Shown here piece by piece: positions 39,997 through 48,940 of a stretch of DNA of 64,000 nt. Under the pieces are notes generated by a model. That model was given only the letters and a program-made list of their open reading frames with translations, was not told the DNA's origin and searched no databases. The stretch covers positions 402,353 through 466,352 of the forward strand of contig NZ_RCZJ01000003.1 in NCBI RefSeq assembly GCF_006438845.1. Reading direction: 5' to 3'. Both the position numbers and the translations under genes were made by a program. The stretch comes from Variovorax ginsengisoli. Lineage in GTDB: Bacteria; Pseudomonadota; Gammaproteobacteria; Burkholderiales; Burkholderiaceae_C. Positions within the stretch are counted from its first letter, which is position 1, and each line of letters starts with the position of its first letter.

Positions 39997-41244
39997 TCAC
40001 GCCAGCAGCGAAGCGAAAGAAATGAACTGCACCAGGTCGCCGCGTTGGAAGGGTTGGCCGGCCGGCGTGTCGATCACGCCGTCGCCCCAGACGGCCGAGG
40101 TGAGCACGCCCGAGCTCTGGTTGGCGAACAGGTCGAGCCCGCCGCCCGCGTTGCGGCGTGCACGCAGGAACTCGCGGCGGCGATCGGCACGCGGCCAGTC
40201 GAAGTCGGCGCGCATCGCGACCGGTTCGGGCGCCACGCGCGTTGCGCCCTGCAAGGTGAGAAGAAAGGGGCGCACCAGCAGCAGGAAGGTCAGGAAGCTC
40301 GACACCGGATTGCCAGGCAGCCCGGTGACGTGCGCATTGCCGATGCGGCCATAGGCGAACGGCTTGCCGGGTTTCATCGACAACGACCACAGTTGCAGTT
40401 CGCCCAGCGCCTGAACGGCGCCCTTGATGTGGTCTTCTTCGCCGACCGACACGCCGCCCGTGGTCACGATCAGGTCGTTGCTTTGGGCCGCCGCCCGCAG
40501 CGCCTCGATGGTGGCGTCGCGCCGATCGGGCACGATGCCCAGATCGGTCACTTCGCAACCCAGCCGGTGCAGCAGCGCGCGCATGAAGAAGCGATTGGAG
40601 TTGTAGATGGCGCCGGGCTTCATCGCCTCGGGCGTCACCTCGCCAGGCATCACGAGTTCGTCGCCCGTGGAGAGCAGCACCACACGCGGGCGGCGCGTCA
40701 CTTCGAGGCGGTCGAAACCGACGCTCGCCGCCAGGCCGAGCGCGGCGGGCGAGAGGCGCTCGCCGCGTGCCAGCACGATGTCGCCCGCGGCGACGTCCTC
40801 GCCGGCGCGGCGGATCCATTGGCCGGGCATCGGGACACTGCCGATACGCACACGGCCAAGCCCGCCCTCGTCGGGCAACGCGCCGGCGTCTTCCTGCATG
40901 ACGACCGCGTCAGCACCTTCGGGAATCTGCGCGCCAGTGAAGATGCGCGCCGCGGTGCCGGCGGCCAAAGGGGTACCGACGCTGCCGGCGGGAATGCGCT
41001 GCGCGACCGTCAACATGGCCCCGGCGATCGCGCAGTCGGCCGCGCGCACGGCGTATCCGTCCATCGAACTGTTGTCGCGCGGCGGCACCGTGAGCGAGGA
41101 CACGACGTCTTTCGCCAGCACCCGGCCATCGGCTTCGAAGGTCGACACGCTTTCGCTGGCGAGCACCGGCCGCGCCTTGGCGAGCAGGCTGGCCAGCGCG
41201 TCGTCCAGTGCCATCAAAGGGGGGCGTTCAGCGGGTCGGGTCAT
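39997..41244 (-). CDS. moeA: molybdopterin molybdenumtransferase MoeA
   Basis: About 415-residue enzyme that inserts molybdate into adenylated molybdopterin. Typical segments are PPRDNSSMDGYAVRAAD near residue 54, RIFTGAQIPEGADAVVMQED near 100, TTGGVSVGEEDHIKGA and GLPGNPVSSFLTF. ATG 41244 overlaps the mobB end by 17 nt; ATG 41214 (MALDD) would give 405 residues and lacks a better ribosome-binding site. Confidence 0.95.
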   Translation of the reverse strand: MTRPAERPPLMALDDALASLLAKARPVLASESVSTFEADGRVLAKDVVSSLTVPPRDNSSMDGYAVRAADCAIAGAMLTVAQRIPAGSVGTPLAAGTAARIFTGAQIPEGADAVVMQEDAGALPDEGGLGRVRIGSVPMPGQWIRRAGEDVAAGDIVLARGERLSPAALGLAASVGFDRLEVTRRPRVVLLSTGDELVMPGEVTPEAMKPGAIYNSNRFFMRALLHRLGCEVTDLGIVPDRRDATIEALRAAAQSNDLIVTTGGVSVGEEDHIKGAVQALGELQLWSLSMKPGKPFAYGRIGNAHVTGLPGNPVSSFLTFLLLVRPFLLTLQGATRVAPEPVAMRADFDWPRADRRREFLRARRNAGGGLDLFANQSSGVLTSAVWGDGVIDTPAGQPFQRGDLVQFISFASLLA

Positions 41245-41782
41245 GGTGCTCGGCTTTGTATTCGAAGCGATCGGCGTTGTCGAGCAGCCATTGCCCGATG
41301 CCTTCGGCGTCGTCGATGTCGAAGACCGGCCTGAGCGTGGGCTCCGGCAGCGCCTTCGGGGTGTCGGTCGCGATCGCGACCACGAAACTGTCTTCGACAT
41401 ACCGCGCGGGCCGGGCCGCCTCTCCGGCGCCCGTCACACGCAAGACCTCGATCTTCAACAAGTCGCTGTGCTTGAAGCCCTCGACCAGCACCCAGTCGAC
41501 GCCGGAATAAAGCTCGGCGAGCAGATGATGGACCGACAGCTGTGCCGGCTGCTCGAACTCGCGGATCAGCGCCAGCCGCTTGTCGGACGCCACGACCACT
41601 TCGAACGCACCGGCCTCGCGATGGCGGAAGGTGTCCTTGCCCGGGTGATCGATGTCGAACTTGTGGTGCGCATGCTTGACCACCGACACCCGCTGGCCGT
41701 GCAGCTTGAGCACGGGAATGAGCCGCTCGACCAGGGTGGTCTTGCCGGCACCCGAATAACCTGCGAAGCCGATGACGTGCAT
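41228..41782 (-). CDS. mobB: molybdopterin-guanine dinucleotide biosynthesis adapter MobB
   Basis: 184-residue GTP-binding protein that assists MGD cofactor formation. The P-loop GYSGAGKTTLVERL is at residues about 8-21, with HAHHKFDIDHPGKDT and the EGFKHS motif downstream. Begins 9 nt after the thrC stop and overlaps moeA. Confidence 0.94.
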   Translation of the reverse strand: MHVIGFAGYSGAGKTTLVERLIPVLKLHGQRVSVVKHAHHKFDIDHPGKDTFRHREAGAFEVVVASDKRLALIREFEQPAQLSVHHLLAELYSGVDWVLVEGFKHSDLLKIEVLRVTGAGEAARPARYVEDSFVVAIATDTPKALPEPTLRPVFDIDDAEGIGQWLLDNADRFEYKAEHHDPTR

Positions 41783-41791
41783 GCCGGGTGC

Positions 41792-43207
41792 CTAGTCGCA
41801 GTGCTCTGCGATGTAGGCCTTCACCGCCTCGGCATCGGCGGGCAGCTTCGCGACGCGCTTGGGCAGCGCCTCGATGCCGTCGAAGCGGCTCGGCCGCTCG
41901 GGCTCGCGGCCGAGCGCCTCGACGATGGTCGCGGCGAACTTGATCGGCAACGCGGTCTCGAGAATGACCATCGGCACGCCGGGTGCCAGATGCTCGCGTG
42001 CCGCCTTCACGCCGTCGGCGGTGTGGGTGTCGATGAGCACGGCGAAGCGATGGTCGGTGTCGCGGATGGTCGCGAGCCGGTCGGCGTGCGTGCTGCGGCT
42101 GCTGGCGAAGCCGAAGCGCGCGGCCGCCTGCGCGAAAGCGGGGTCGGCACTCAGGTCGAAGCGCCCGGCGCGGCCGAGTTCACCCTCGAACAGCGCCCGT
42201 GTCTTCGCACCGTCGCGGCCCAGCAAGTCGAACACGAAGCGCTCGAAGTTGCTGGCCTTCGAGATGTCCATCGAGGGGCTCGAAGTCTCATGCGTGTCTG
42301 CGGCGGCGCGCACACGGTAAACGCCGGTGCGAAAGAACTCGTCGAGCACGTCGTTCTCGTTGGTGGCGACCACCAGGGTGCGGATCGGCAGGCCCATCAT
42401 GCGGGCCACATGGCCAGCACAGACGTTGCCGAAGTTGCCGGACGGCACGGTGAAGCTGACCTGTTTGTCGTTCGCCGAGGTCGCCTGAAAATAGCCCGCG
42501 AAGTAGTAGACCACCTGAGCCAGCAACCGCGCCCAGTTGATCGAGTTGACCGTGCCGATGCGGTACTTGCGCTTGAAGCCGAGGTCGTTCGACACCGCCT
42601 TGACGATGTCCTGGCAATCGTCGAACACCCCCTCGATCGCAATGTTGTGGATGTTCTCGTCCTGCAGGCTGAACATTTGCGCCTGTTGGAAGGGGCTCAT
42701 GCGGCCGTCGGGCGAAGTCATGAAGACGCGCACGCCTTTCTTGCCGCGCATCGCGTACTCGGCCGCGCTGCCGGTGTCGCCGCTGGTCGCGCCCAGGATG
42801 TTGAGCTGCGCACCACGACGGCCGAGCTCGTACTCGAACAAGTTGCCCAGCAGTTGCATCGCCATGTCCTTGAAGGCCAGCGTGGGGCCGTTGGACAAAG
42901 CCTCGAGGTACACGCCGTCTTCGAGCTCGCGCAGCGGCACGATCTCGTCGCTGCCAAACACCTCGGCCGTGTACGTCTTTGCGCAGAGTGCCTTCAGTTC
43001 TTCCGCGGGGATGTCGTCAATGTAGAGCGACAGGATTTCGTACGCGAGCTCGGCATAGGGCAGCGTGCGCCATGCAGCGAGCGTGGCCGCGTCGACCTGC
43101 GGATAGTGCTCCGGCATGTACAGGCCGCCATCGGGCGCCAGGCCTTCGAGCAGGATGTCGCAGAACTGGCGGCGCTCGATGTCGCCGCGTGTCGAGAGGT
43201 AGCGCAT
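41792..43207 (-). CDS. thrC: threonine synthase
   Basis: 471-residue PLP enzyme that converts O-phosphohomoserine to threonine. The PLP lysine is in SNGPTLAFKDMAMQ near residue 110, with the phosphate loop GATSGDTGSAAEYA near 148. N-terminus MRYLSTRGD is typical. The start overlaps the hom stop (TGATG). Confidence 0.96.
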   Translation of the reverse strand: MRYLSTRGDIERRQFCDILLEGLAPDGGLYMPEHYPQVDAATLAAWRTLPYAELAYEILSLYIDDIPAEELKALCAKTYTAEVFGSDEIVPLRELEDGVYLEALSNGPTLAFKDMAMQLLGNLFEYELGRRGAQLNILGATSGDTGSAAEYAMRGKKGVRVFMTSPDGRMSPFQQAQMFSLQDENIHNIAIEGVFDDCQDIVKAVSNDLGFKRKYRIGTVNSINWARLLAQVVYYFAGYFQATSANDKQVSFTVPSGNFGNVCAGHVARMMGLPIRTLVVATNENDVLDEFFRTGVYRVRAAADTHETSSPSMDISKASNFERFVFDLLGRDGAKTRALFEGELGRAGRFDLSADPAFAQAAARFGFASSRSTHADRLATIRDTDHRFAVLIDTHTADGVKAAREHLAPGVPMVILETALPIKFAATIVEALGREPERPSRFDGIEALPKRVAKLPADAEAVKAYIAEHCD

Positions 43208-44532
43208 CAGGAAAGCTCTTCCTTGCGAATGCGAACGATCGGCGCCAGCACGGTCGGCAGGGCCTGCAGCTCGACCATCGCGTCGTCGAGCGTCCCTTCG
43301 CGCGTGTCGTGCGTGAGGATGATCAGGTCGGTCTGCGTGGAGCCTTCGCCGCCCACCTCGTCGGCCTCGCGCTGCAGCACGGCGTCGATGCTGATGCCCG
43401 CCTCCGCCAACAGCCCCGTCACTTTCGCAAGCACGCCGGCCTGGTCGGCCACGCGCAGGCGCAGGTAGTAGCTGGTGACGACCTCGCGCATCGGAAGCAC
43501 GTCGAGGTGATCGCTCATCGCATTCGGATGGAAGGCCAGGTATGGCACGCGTTGCGCAGCATTGGCCGTGTGAAGGCGGGTGATGTCGACCAGGTCGGCG
43601 ATCACTGCGCTCGCAGTCGGCTCGCTGCCGGCGCCCTTGCCGTAGTAGAGCGTGGTGCCGACAGCGTCGCCGTGCACCACCACTGCATTCATCGCGCCCT
43701 CGACGTTGGCGAGCAGGCGCTTCGAAGGCACAAGGGCCGGGTGCACGCGCAATTCGATGCCGGCAGCGGCCCGGCGTGTGATGCCCAGCAGCTTGATGCG
43801 GTAGCCGAGCTGTTCGGCGTACTTGATGTCCTGCGCGGCAAGCTTGGTAATGCCCTCGACATGCGCCTTGTCGAACTGCACCGGAATGCCGAAAGCGATG
43901 GCGCTCATCAGCGTCACCTTGTGGGCCGCGTCGACGCCCTCGATGTCGAAGGTCGGATCGGCTTCGGCATAGCCCAGGCGCTGAGCTTCCTTGAGCACGG
44001 TGGCGAAGTCCGATCCCTTGTCGCGCATCTCGGACAGGATGAAGTTCGTCGTGCCGTTGATGATGCCGGCGATCCACTGGATGCTGTTGGCCGTCAGGCC
44101 TTCGCGCAACGCCTTGATGATCGGGATGCCGCCGGCCACGGCCGCTTCGAAGGCGACCATCACGCCCTGCTGTTCAGCGGCAGCGAAGATCTCGGTGCCG
44201 TGCACCGCGAGCAATGCCTTGTTGGCAGTGACCACGTGCTTTCCGGCGGCGATGGCTTCGAGCACCAACTGCCTGGCGATGCCATAGCCGCCGATCAACT
44301 CGATCACGATGTCGATGTCCGGATTCGCGATCACTGCGCGCGCGTCACCGACCACCTGCACCGCTTCGCCCACGGCCGCGCGGGCACGGGCGGTGTCGAG
44401 GTCAGCCACCATGGTGATCTCGATGCCACGACCGGCGCGGCGCTTGATTTCTTCCTGATTGCGCTGAAGCACGTTGAACGTGCCGCTGCCGACGGTGCCG
44501 ATGCCGAGCAGGCCGACCTGGATGGGTTTCAT
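43207..44532 (-). CDS. hom: homoserine dehydrogenase with ACT domain
   Basis: 441-residue enzyme that reduces aspartate semialdehyde to homoserine. The Rossmann motif GLLGIGTVGSG is at residues 8-18, the catalytic loop VTANKALLA near 100 and the substrate region EADPTFDIEGVDAAHK near 204-219. A C-terminal ACT domain (about 355-435) normally senses threonine. It is followed directly by thrC. Confidence 0.97.
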   Translation of the reverse strand: MKPIQVGLLGIGTVGSGTFNVLQRNQEEIKRRAGRGIEITMVADLDTARARAAVGEAVQVVGDARAVIANPDIDIVIELIGGYGIARQLVLEAIAAGKHVVTANKALLAVHGTEIFAAAEQQGVMVAFEAAVAGGIPIIKALREGLTANSIQWIAGIINGTTNFILSEMRDKGSDFATVLKEAQRLGYAEADPTFDIEGVDAAHKVTLMSAIAFGIPVQFDKAHVEGITKLAAQDIKYAEQLGYRIKLLGITRRAAAGIELRVHPALVPSKRLLANVEGAMNAVVVHGDAVGTTLYYGKGAGSEPTASAVIADLVDITRLHTANAAQRVPYLAFHPNAMSDHLDVLPMREVVTSYYLRLRVADQAGVLAKVTGLLAEAGISIDAVLQREADEVGGEGSTQTDLIILTHDTREGTLDDAMVELQALPTVLAPIVRIRKEELS

Positions 44533-44585
44533 GGATGCAACTTCAATCAAAACAAGGGGGACGGTTCGCCTTCGGCCGAGCGCTT

Positions 44586-45809
44586 TCAGGCAAACCGGGC
44601 GCGGTAGCGTTCCAGGAACTTGGCGATGCGGCTGATGGCTTCGCGCAGGTCGTCTTCGTGCGGGAGGAAGACGATGCGGAAGTGCTGGTTGTCCGGGAAA
44701 TTGAAGCCCGAGCCCTGCACCAGCATCACGCGCGTTTCGCGCAGCACCTGCATGAAGAACTCGCGGTCGTCGGCGATCGGGTACATAACCGGGTCGAGCC
44801 TGGGAAAAATATAGAGCGCGGCCTGCGGCTTGACGCAGGTCACGCCGGGAATCGCCGTGATGAGTTCGTAGGCCAGGTCGCGCTGGCGCCGCAGGCGGCC
44901 GCCGGGCTTGACCAGGTCGTTGATGCTCTGGTAGCCACCGAGCGCGGTCTGGATCGCCCACTGGCCCGGCACGTTGGAGCCGAGCTTCAGGTTGGCCAGC
45001 ATGTTCAGGCCTTCGATGTAGTCGGTCGCGCTGGCCTTGGGGCCGGAGACGATCAGCCAGCCGGCGCGGTAGCCGCACGAGCGGTAGGCCTTCGACAGCG
45101 AGTTGAAGGTGAGCGTGAGCACGTCGGTCGACAGGCTGGCCATGGCCGTGTGCTTCACGTCTTCGTAAAGCACCTTGTCGTAGACCTCGTCGACCAGCAG
45201 CACGAGACCGTGCTCGCGTGCGATAGCGACCATGCCGCGCAACAGTTCGTCGGGGTAGAGCACGCCGGTCGGGTTGTTCGGATTGATCACGACGATGCCG
45301 CGGGTGCGCGGCGTGATCTTGGCGCGGATGTCCGCCAGGCTCGGCAGCCAGCCGTTGTCTTCCTCGCAGAGGTAGTGCACCGGCTTGCCGCCGGACAGCG
45401 ACACGGCCGCCGTCCACAGCGGGTAGTCGGGCATGGGCACGAGCAGTTCGTCGCCCTCGTCGAGCAGCGCATTGGTGGCCATCACGATCAACTCGCTGGC
45501 ACCGTTGCCAAGGTAGATGTCATCGAGCGTGACGCCTTCGATGCCCTGCTGCTGCGTGTAGTGCATCACGGCCTTGCGCGCAGCGAAGATGCCCTTGCTG
45601 TCGGAGTACCCCGCCGAGTCCGGCAGGTTGCGAATCATGTCCTGCTGAATCTCCTCGGGCGCATCGAAGCCGAACGGCGCCATGTTGCCGATGTTGAGCC
45701 TGATGATCTTCTGGCCATCCTCTTCCATCTGGCGCGCGGCATCGACGATCGGGCCGCGCACGTCGTAGAGCACGTTGGCCAGTTTGGCCGATTTCTTGAG
45801 CTGCTTCAA
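44586..45809 (-). CDS. alaA: alanine/valine aminotransferase, AlaA-like
   Basis: 407-residue class I/II PLP aminotransferase close to E. coli AlaA (YfbQ), which makes alanine from pyruvate and glutamate. Features are NIGNMAPFGFDAPEE near residue 39, NPNNPTGVLYP near 176 and the PLP lysine in SLSKAYRSCGYRAGW near 239. First gene of the long minus-strand run ahead of hom, 53 bp away, so possibly co-transcribed. Confidence 0.93.
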   Translation of the reverse strand: MKQLKKSAKLANVLYDVRGPIVDAARQMEEDGQKIIRLNIGNMAPFGFDAPEEIQQDMIRNLPDSAGYSDSKGIFAARKAVMHYTQQQGIEGVTLDDIYLGNGASELIVMATNALLDEGDELLVPMPDYPLWTAAVSLSGGKPVHYLCEEDNGWLPSLADIRAKITPRTRGIVVINPNNPTGVLYPDELLRGMVAIAREHGLVLLVDEVYDKVLYEDVKHTAMASLSTDVLTLTFNSLSKAYRSCGYRAGWLIVSGPKASATDYIEGLNMLANLKLGSNVPGQWAIQTALGGYQSINDLVKPGGRLRRQRDLAYELITAIPGVTCVKPQAALYIFPRLDPVMYPIADDREFFMQVLRETRVMLVQGSGFNFPDNQHFRIVFLPHEDDLREAISRIAKFLERYRARFA

Positions 45810-45876
45810 AGTCCCTCCGGGGGGTGCCTACACAGGGGAAAACCTATAATTTGACCACAGTTCCCAGCGCGTACCG

Positions 45877-46263
45877 ATGAAGCTCCAACCCGACAAATCC
45901 GACTCCCAGACACTCACCGCACACGGTCCGGGCTGGGTGGCCATCAACAACGAGCGGATAGACCAAAGCGTGGTGCTCGGATCGCGCGGCGAGCGCTTTT
46001 TCTGGGATTGCGCCGATTTCGAGGCGCTGGGCGCAGCGCACTTCGAGCAGCTTGCATCGATGGGGGCCGAGCTCATCATCTTCGGCAGCGGGCAGCGCAT
46101 TCGGTTTCCACAGCCGGCGTGGCTTCGTCCCCTGATGGCGCAGCGCACCGGTGTCGAAACGATGGACACCGCAGCCGCTTGCCGGACTTACAACATCCTC
46201 GCGAGCGAAGGTCGACACGTGGTCGCAGCGTTGCTGGTCGAGCGCCCAAAAGATGGCATCTAG
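45877..46263 (+). CDS. Mth938-like (DUF498) domain protein
   Basis: 128-residue protein of the DUF498/NDUFAF3-like fold. Core segments are HGPGWVAINNERI near residue 16, ELIIFGSGQRIRFP near 65 and TMDTAAACRTYNILASEGRHVVAALL at the end, where the middle residues are the usual family signature. Human NDUFAF3 assists complex I assembly; the bacterial role is unclear. Divergent from alaA. Confidence 0.88.
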   Translation: MKLQPDKSDSQTLTAHGPGWVAINNERIDQSVVLGSRGERFFWDCADFEALGAAHFEQLASMGAELIIFGSGQRIRFPQPAWLRPLMAQRTGVETMDTAAACRTYNILASEGRHVVAALLVERPKDGI

Positions 46264-46398
46264 AGACCATTTCGAGCTAAAATCTCGGGTTGCGAACCGG
46301 CGATCCGCCCTCAGATCCCTCAGTCAAGCAACGACCAATCCTCCATCGCTTCTGCCTTGCGGCCGCGCGAATGGAATCTAACGGAGAAAACAAGTTTC

Positions 46399-46875
46399 AT
46401 GGCGATCGTTGTTAACAAACCCATTCCCGAGTTCGAATCAACCGCCACGGGCGGGCTCCGAGTTTCGAACACCTCGCACCTCGGGCACGTTCTGGTGATG
46501 TATTTCTATCCCAAGGACAATACGCCAGGCTGCACCACCGAGGCGATGCAGTTTCGCGATCGCTACAAAGATTTCGTGAAGGCCGGCGCCACGGTTTTCG
46601 GTGTTTCGCGTGACAACATGAAGTCGCACGACGAGTTCAAGGCCAAGCTCGAGCTGCCGTTCGAACTCATTGCAGACACTGAAGAGAAGATGTGCCACAT
46701 GTTCGGCGTGGTCAAAAACAAGATCATGTATGGCAAGAAGGTCAAGGGCATCGAGCGCAGCACGTTCCTGATCGGTGCCGACGGCGTGCTCAAGGCCGAA
46801 TGGCGTGGCCTGAAGGTGCCGGGCCATGTCGACGACGTGCTCAAGGCGGTCAAGGCGTTGAAGAAGGAAGCCTGA
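46399..46875 (+). CDS. bcp: thioredoxin-dependent peroxiredoxin PrxQ (Bcp)
   Basis: 158-residue cytosolic peroxidase. Peroxidatic Cys45 is in KDNTPGCTTEAMQFRD. The resolving Cys50 of E. coli Bcp is absent (Met at 50), and the only other Cys is C99 (EEKMCHMFG). It may use C99, an external thiol or a 1-Cys cycle. Preceded by GGAG at 46382, start ATG 46399. Confidence 0.94.
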   Translation: MAIVVNKPIPEFESTATGGLRVSNTSHLGHVLVMYFYPKDNTPGCTTEAMQFRDRYKDFVKAGATVFGVSRDNMKSHDEFKAKLELPFELIADTEEKMCHMFGVVKNKIMYGKKVKGIERSTFLIGADGVLKAEWRGLKVPGHVDDVLKAVKALKKEA

Positions 46876-47000
46876 TCGAATCGCCATCGCCTCTGTTTTT
46901 GCGAGATGGTGTTGGCGTCGCGCCACGCGCCTTCGTTGTGAAGCAGGCGGTGTGCATAATGAACGCATGCCGTTGAGCTCCACGACCGCATCCACCGAAC

Positions 47001-47030
47001 AAAGCCGCCCTGGTCTTCAGGCGGCTTTTT
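47001..47030 (+). terminator. intrinsic terminator between prxQ and phoH
   Basis: AAAGCCGCC and GGCGGCTTT arms with a short CTGGTCTTCA loop, followed by TTTTT. It lies 126 bp after prxQ and 39 bp before phoH, so it could end prxQ transcripts or act as an attenuator before phoH. Confidence 0.85.
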
Positions 47031-47068
47031 CGCTTTCTGGCCTTCATCTTTTGCGAGCACATTGACCC

Positions 47069-48889
47069 ATGCCTCTGCCTCCCGCTCCCACGAAACGCGC
47101 CGCCCTTCTCTCGCCCGACGCCATCGATGCGCCGGCCCATGCATCGACCAAAGCGCCGCGCCGGGGCGGGCGACAGTCCGACGACGCGCGCGGCAACGGC
47201 TCCCAGGCACTGGAACTGTTCGACGAGCGCAGCGAAGGCGCCGCCGGCGGGCGGCCATCGGCCTCGGCGGCGCGTGCGCCGACGCCAGAAGTCGCTCAGC
47301 AGATCGAGACGAAGCCTCGGCCCGCATTGAAGCCCGAAGCGGCGCCGGCGGCACCGGCGGCACCGCAAGGTCGCGCAGAGCGTCCCACGATCGCTCCGGC
47401 GGCGAGCCCGGCACCGCGTGCACGCAGCGAACGGGGCACGCAAGAAGCGACGCGAGCCCGGCGCTCCAAGAGCGTGGGCCCTGCCAAGCTCTTCGTGCTC
47501 GACACCAACGTGCTGCTGCACGACCCGATGTGTCTGTTCCGCTTCGAGGAACACGACGTCTTCTTGCCGATGATCGTTCTCGAGGAACTCGACGGCCACA
47601 AGAAAGGCACCACCGAAGTCGCGCGCAACGGGCGCCAGACCAGCCGCACGCTGGATGCACTGGCCGGCGCCAAGGATGCGGACATCGCCAAGGGGTTGAA
47701 GCTCGATACCACCGGCCATCGTGAAGCCGGCGGCAAGCTGTTCTTTCAAACGGCGCCGCTCGACTACACCCTGCCGACCAGCCTGCCGCAGGGCAAGGCC
47801 GACAACCAGATCCTCGGCGTGGTGCAGGCCCTTCGCGATCAGTATGCGAACGACCGTCCAGGTCAGCCCAAGCAGGAAGTGGTGCTGGTGTCGAAGGACA
47901 TCAACATGCGCGTCAAGGCGCGCGCGCTGGGCTTGGCGGCCGACGACTACCAGAACGACAAGACGCTCGAAGACGGCGACCTGCTCTACGCCGGCTCGTA
48001 CGCCTTGCCGGCCGACTTCTGGACGCGGCAGAGCAAGACGGTCGAGAGCTGGCAAAGCGGCAGCAGCACCTTCTACCGCATCAGCGGGCCCATCGTGCCG
48101 AACCTCGACATCAACCAGTTCGTCTACTTCGAGGCGCCTGGCGAACCGAGCATGTACGCGCGCGTCACGGAAATTCGCGACAAGACGGCGGTGCTCAAAA
48201 CGCTGAAGGACTACGCCTCGGCCAAGAACGCGGTGTGGGGCGTCCACACGCGCAACCGCGAGCAGAACTTCGCGATGAACCTGCTGATGGACCCGGACAT
48301 CGACTTCGTCACGCTCACCGGCACCGCCGGCACCGGCAAGACGCTGATGGCGCTGGCCTCAGGACTGACGCAGGTGCTCGACGACCGGCGCTACACAGAG
48401 ATCATCATGACCCGCGCCACCGTGAGCGTGGGCGAGGACATCGGCTTCTTGCCCGGCACTGAGGAAGAGAAGATGGGTCCTTGGATGGGCGCACTCGACG
48501 ACAATCTCGAGTTTCTGGCCAAGGGTGATGGCGGCAGCGCGGGCGAATGGGGGCGCGCCGCGACCAACGAGTTGATCCGCAGCCGTATCAAGATCAAGAG
48601 CATGAACTTCATGCGTGGTCGCACCTTCCTGAACAAGTACGTGATCATCGACGAGGCGCAAAACCTGACGCCCAAGCAGATGAAGACATTGATCACGCGC
48701 GCAGGTCCGGGCACCAAGATCATCTGCATGGGCAACCTGGCGCAGATCGACACGCCCTACCTCACCGAAGGCTCCTCCGGCCTGACCTTCGCGGTCGACA
48801 AGTTCAAGGGCTGGCCGCATGGTGGCCACATCACCCTGGCGCGCGGCGAGCGTTCACGCTTGGCGGATTTCGCGAGCGAAGTCCTCTAG
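47069..48889 (+). CDS. PIN-PhoH ATPase (PhoH2/YlaK-like)
   Basis: 606 residues in three parts. Residues 1-138 are a low-complexity Ala/Pro/Arg-rich extension. A PIN nuclease domain starts at about 140 (KLFVLDTNVLLHDP) with acidic metal ligands (LEELDGHKKG). The PhoH ATPase domain has Walker A TGTAGTGKT near 417 and Walker B VIIDEAQNLTP near 525. PhoH2 proteins act as RNA helicase-nucleases in toxin-antitoxin-like systems in some bacteria. Without the extension the length is normal. Confidence 0.93.
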   Translation: MPLPPAPTKRAALLSPDAIDAPAHASTKAPRRGGRQSDDARGNGSQALELFDERSEGAAGGRPSASAARAPTPEVAQQIETKPRPALKPEAAPAAPAAPQGRAERPTIAPAASPAPRARSERGTQEATRARRSKSVGPAKLFVLDTNVLLHDPMCLFRFEEHDVFLPMIVLEELDGHKKGTTEVARNGRQTSRTLDALAGAKDADIAKGLKLDTTGHREAGGKLFFQTAPLDYTLPTSLPQGKADNQILGVVQALRDQYANDRPGQPKQEVVLVSKDINMRVKARALGLAADDYQNDKTLEDGDLLYAGSYALPADFWTRQSKTVESWQSGSSTFYRISGPIVPNLDINQFVYFEAPGEPSMYARVTEIRDKTAVLKTLKDYASAKNAVWGVHTRNREQNFAMNLLMDPDIDFVTLTGTAGTGKTLMALASGLTQVLDDRRYTEIIMTRATVSVGEDIGFLPGTEEEKMGPWMGALDDNLEFLAKGDGGSAGEWGRAATNELIRSRIKIKSMNFMRGRTFLNKYVIIDEAQNLTPKQMKTLITRAGPGTKIICMGNLAQIDTPYLTEGSSGLTFAVDKFKGWPHGGHITLARGERSRLADFASEVL

Positions 48890-48904
48890 CGCGCCATGCA
48901 GCAC

Positions 48905-48940
48905 AAGCCCGCGCCGCCGCAAGGACGGCGCGGGCTTTTT
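48905..48940 (+). terminator. intrinsic terminator after phoH
   Basis: Long GC stem AAGCCCGCGCCG / CGGCGCGGGCTT with a CCGCAAGGA loop and a T-run, 16 bp after the phoH stop. Its T-run abuts the stop codon of the convergent helicase gene. Confidence 0.92.

Noticed and set aside
45845..45850. TATAAT between alaA and the DUF498 gene
   Set aside because: No acceptable -35 on either strand, so direction could not be assigned.
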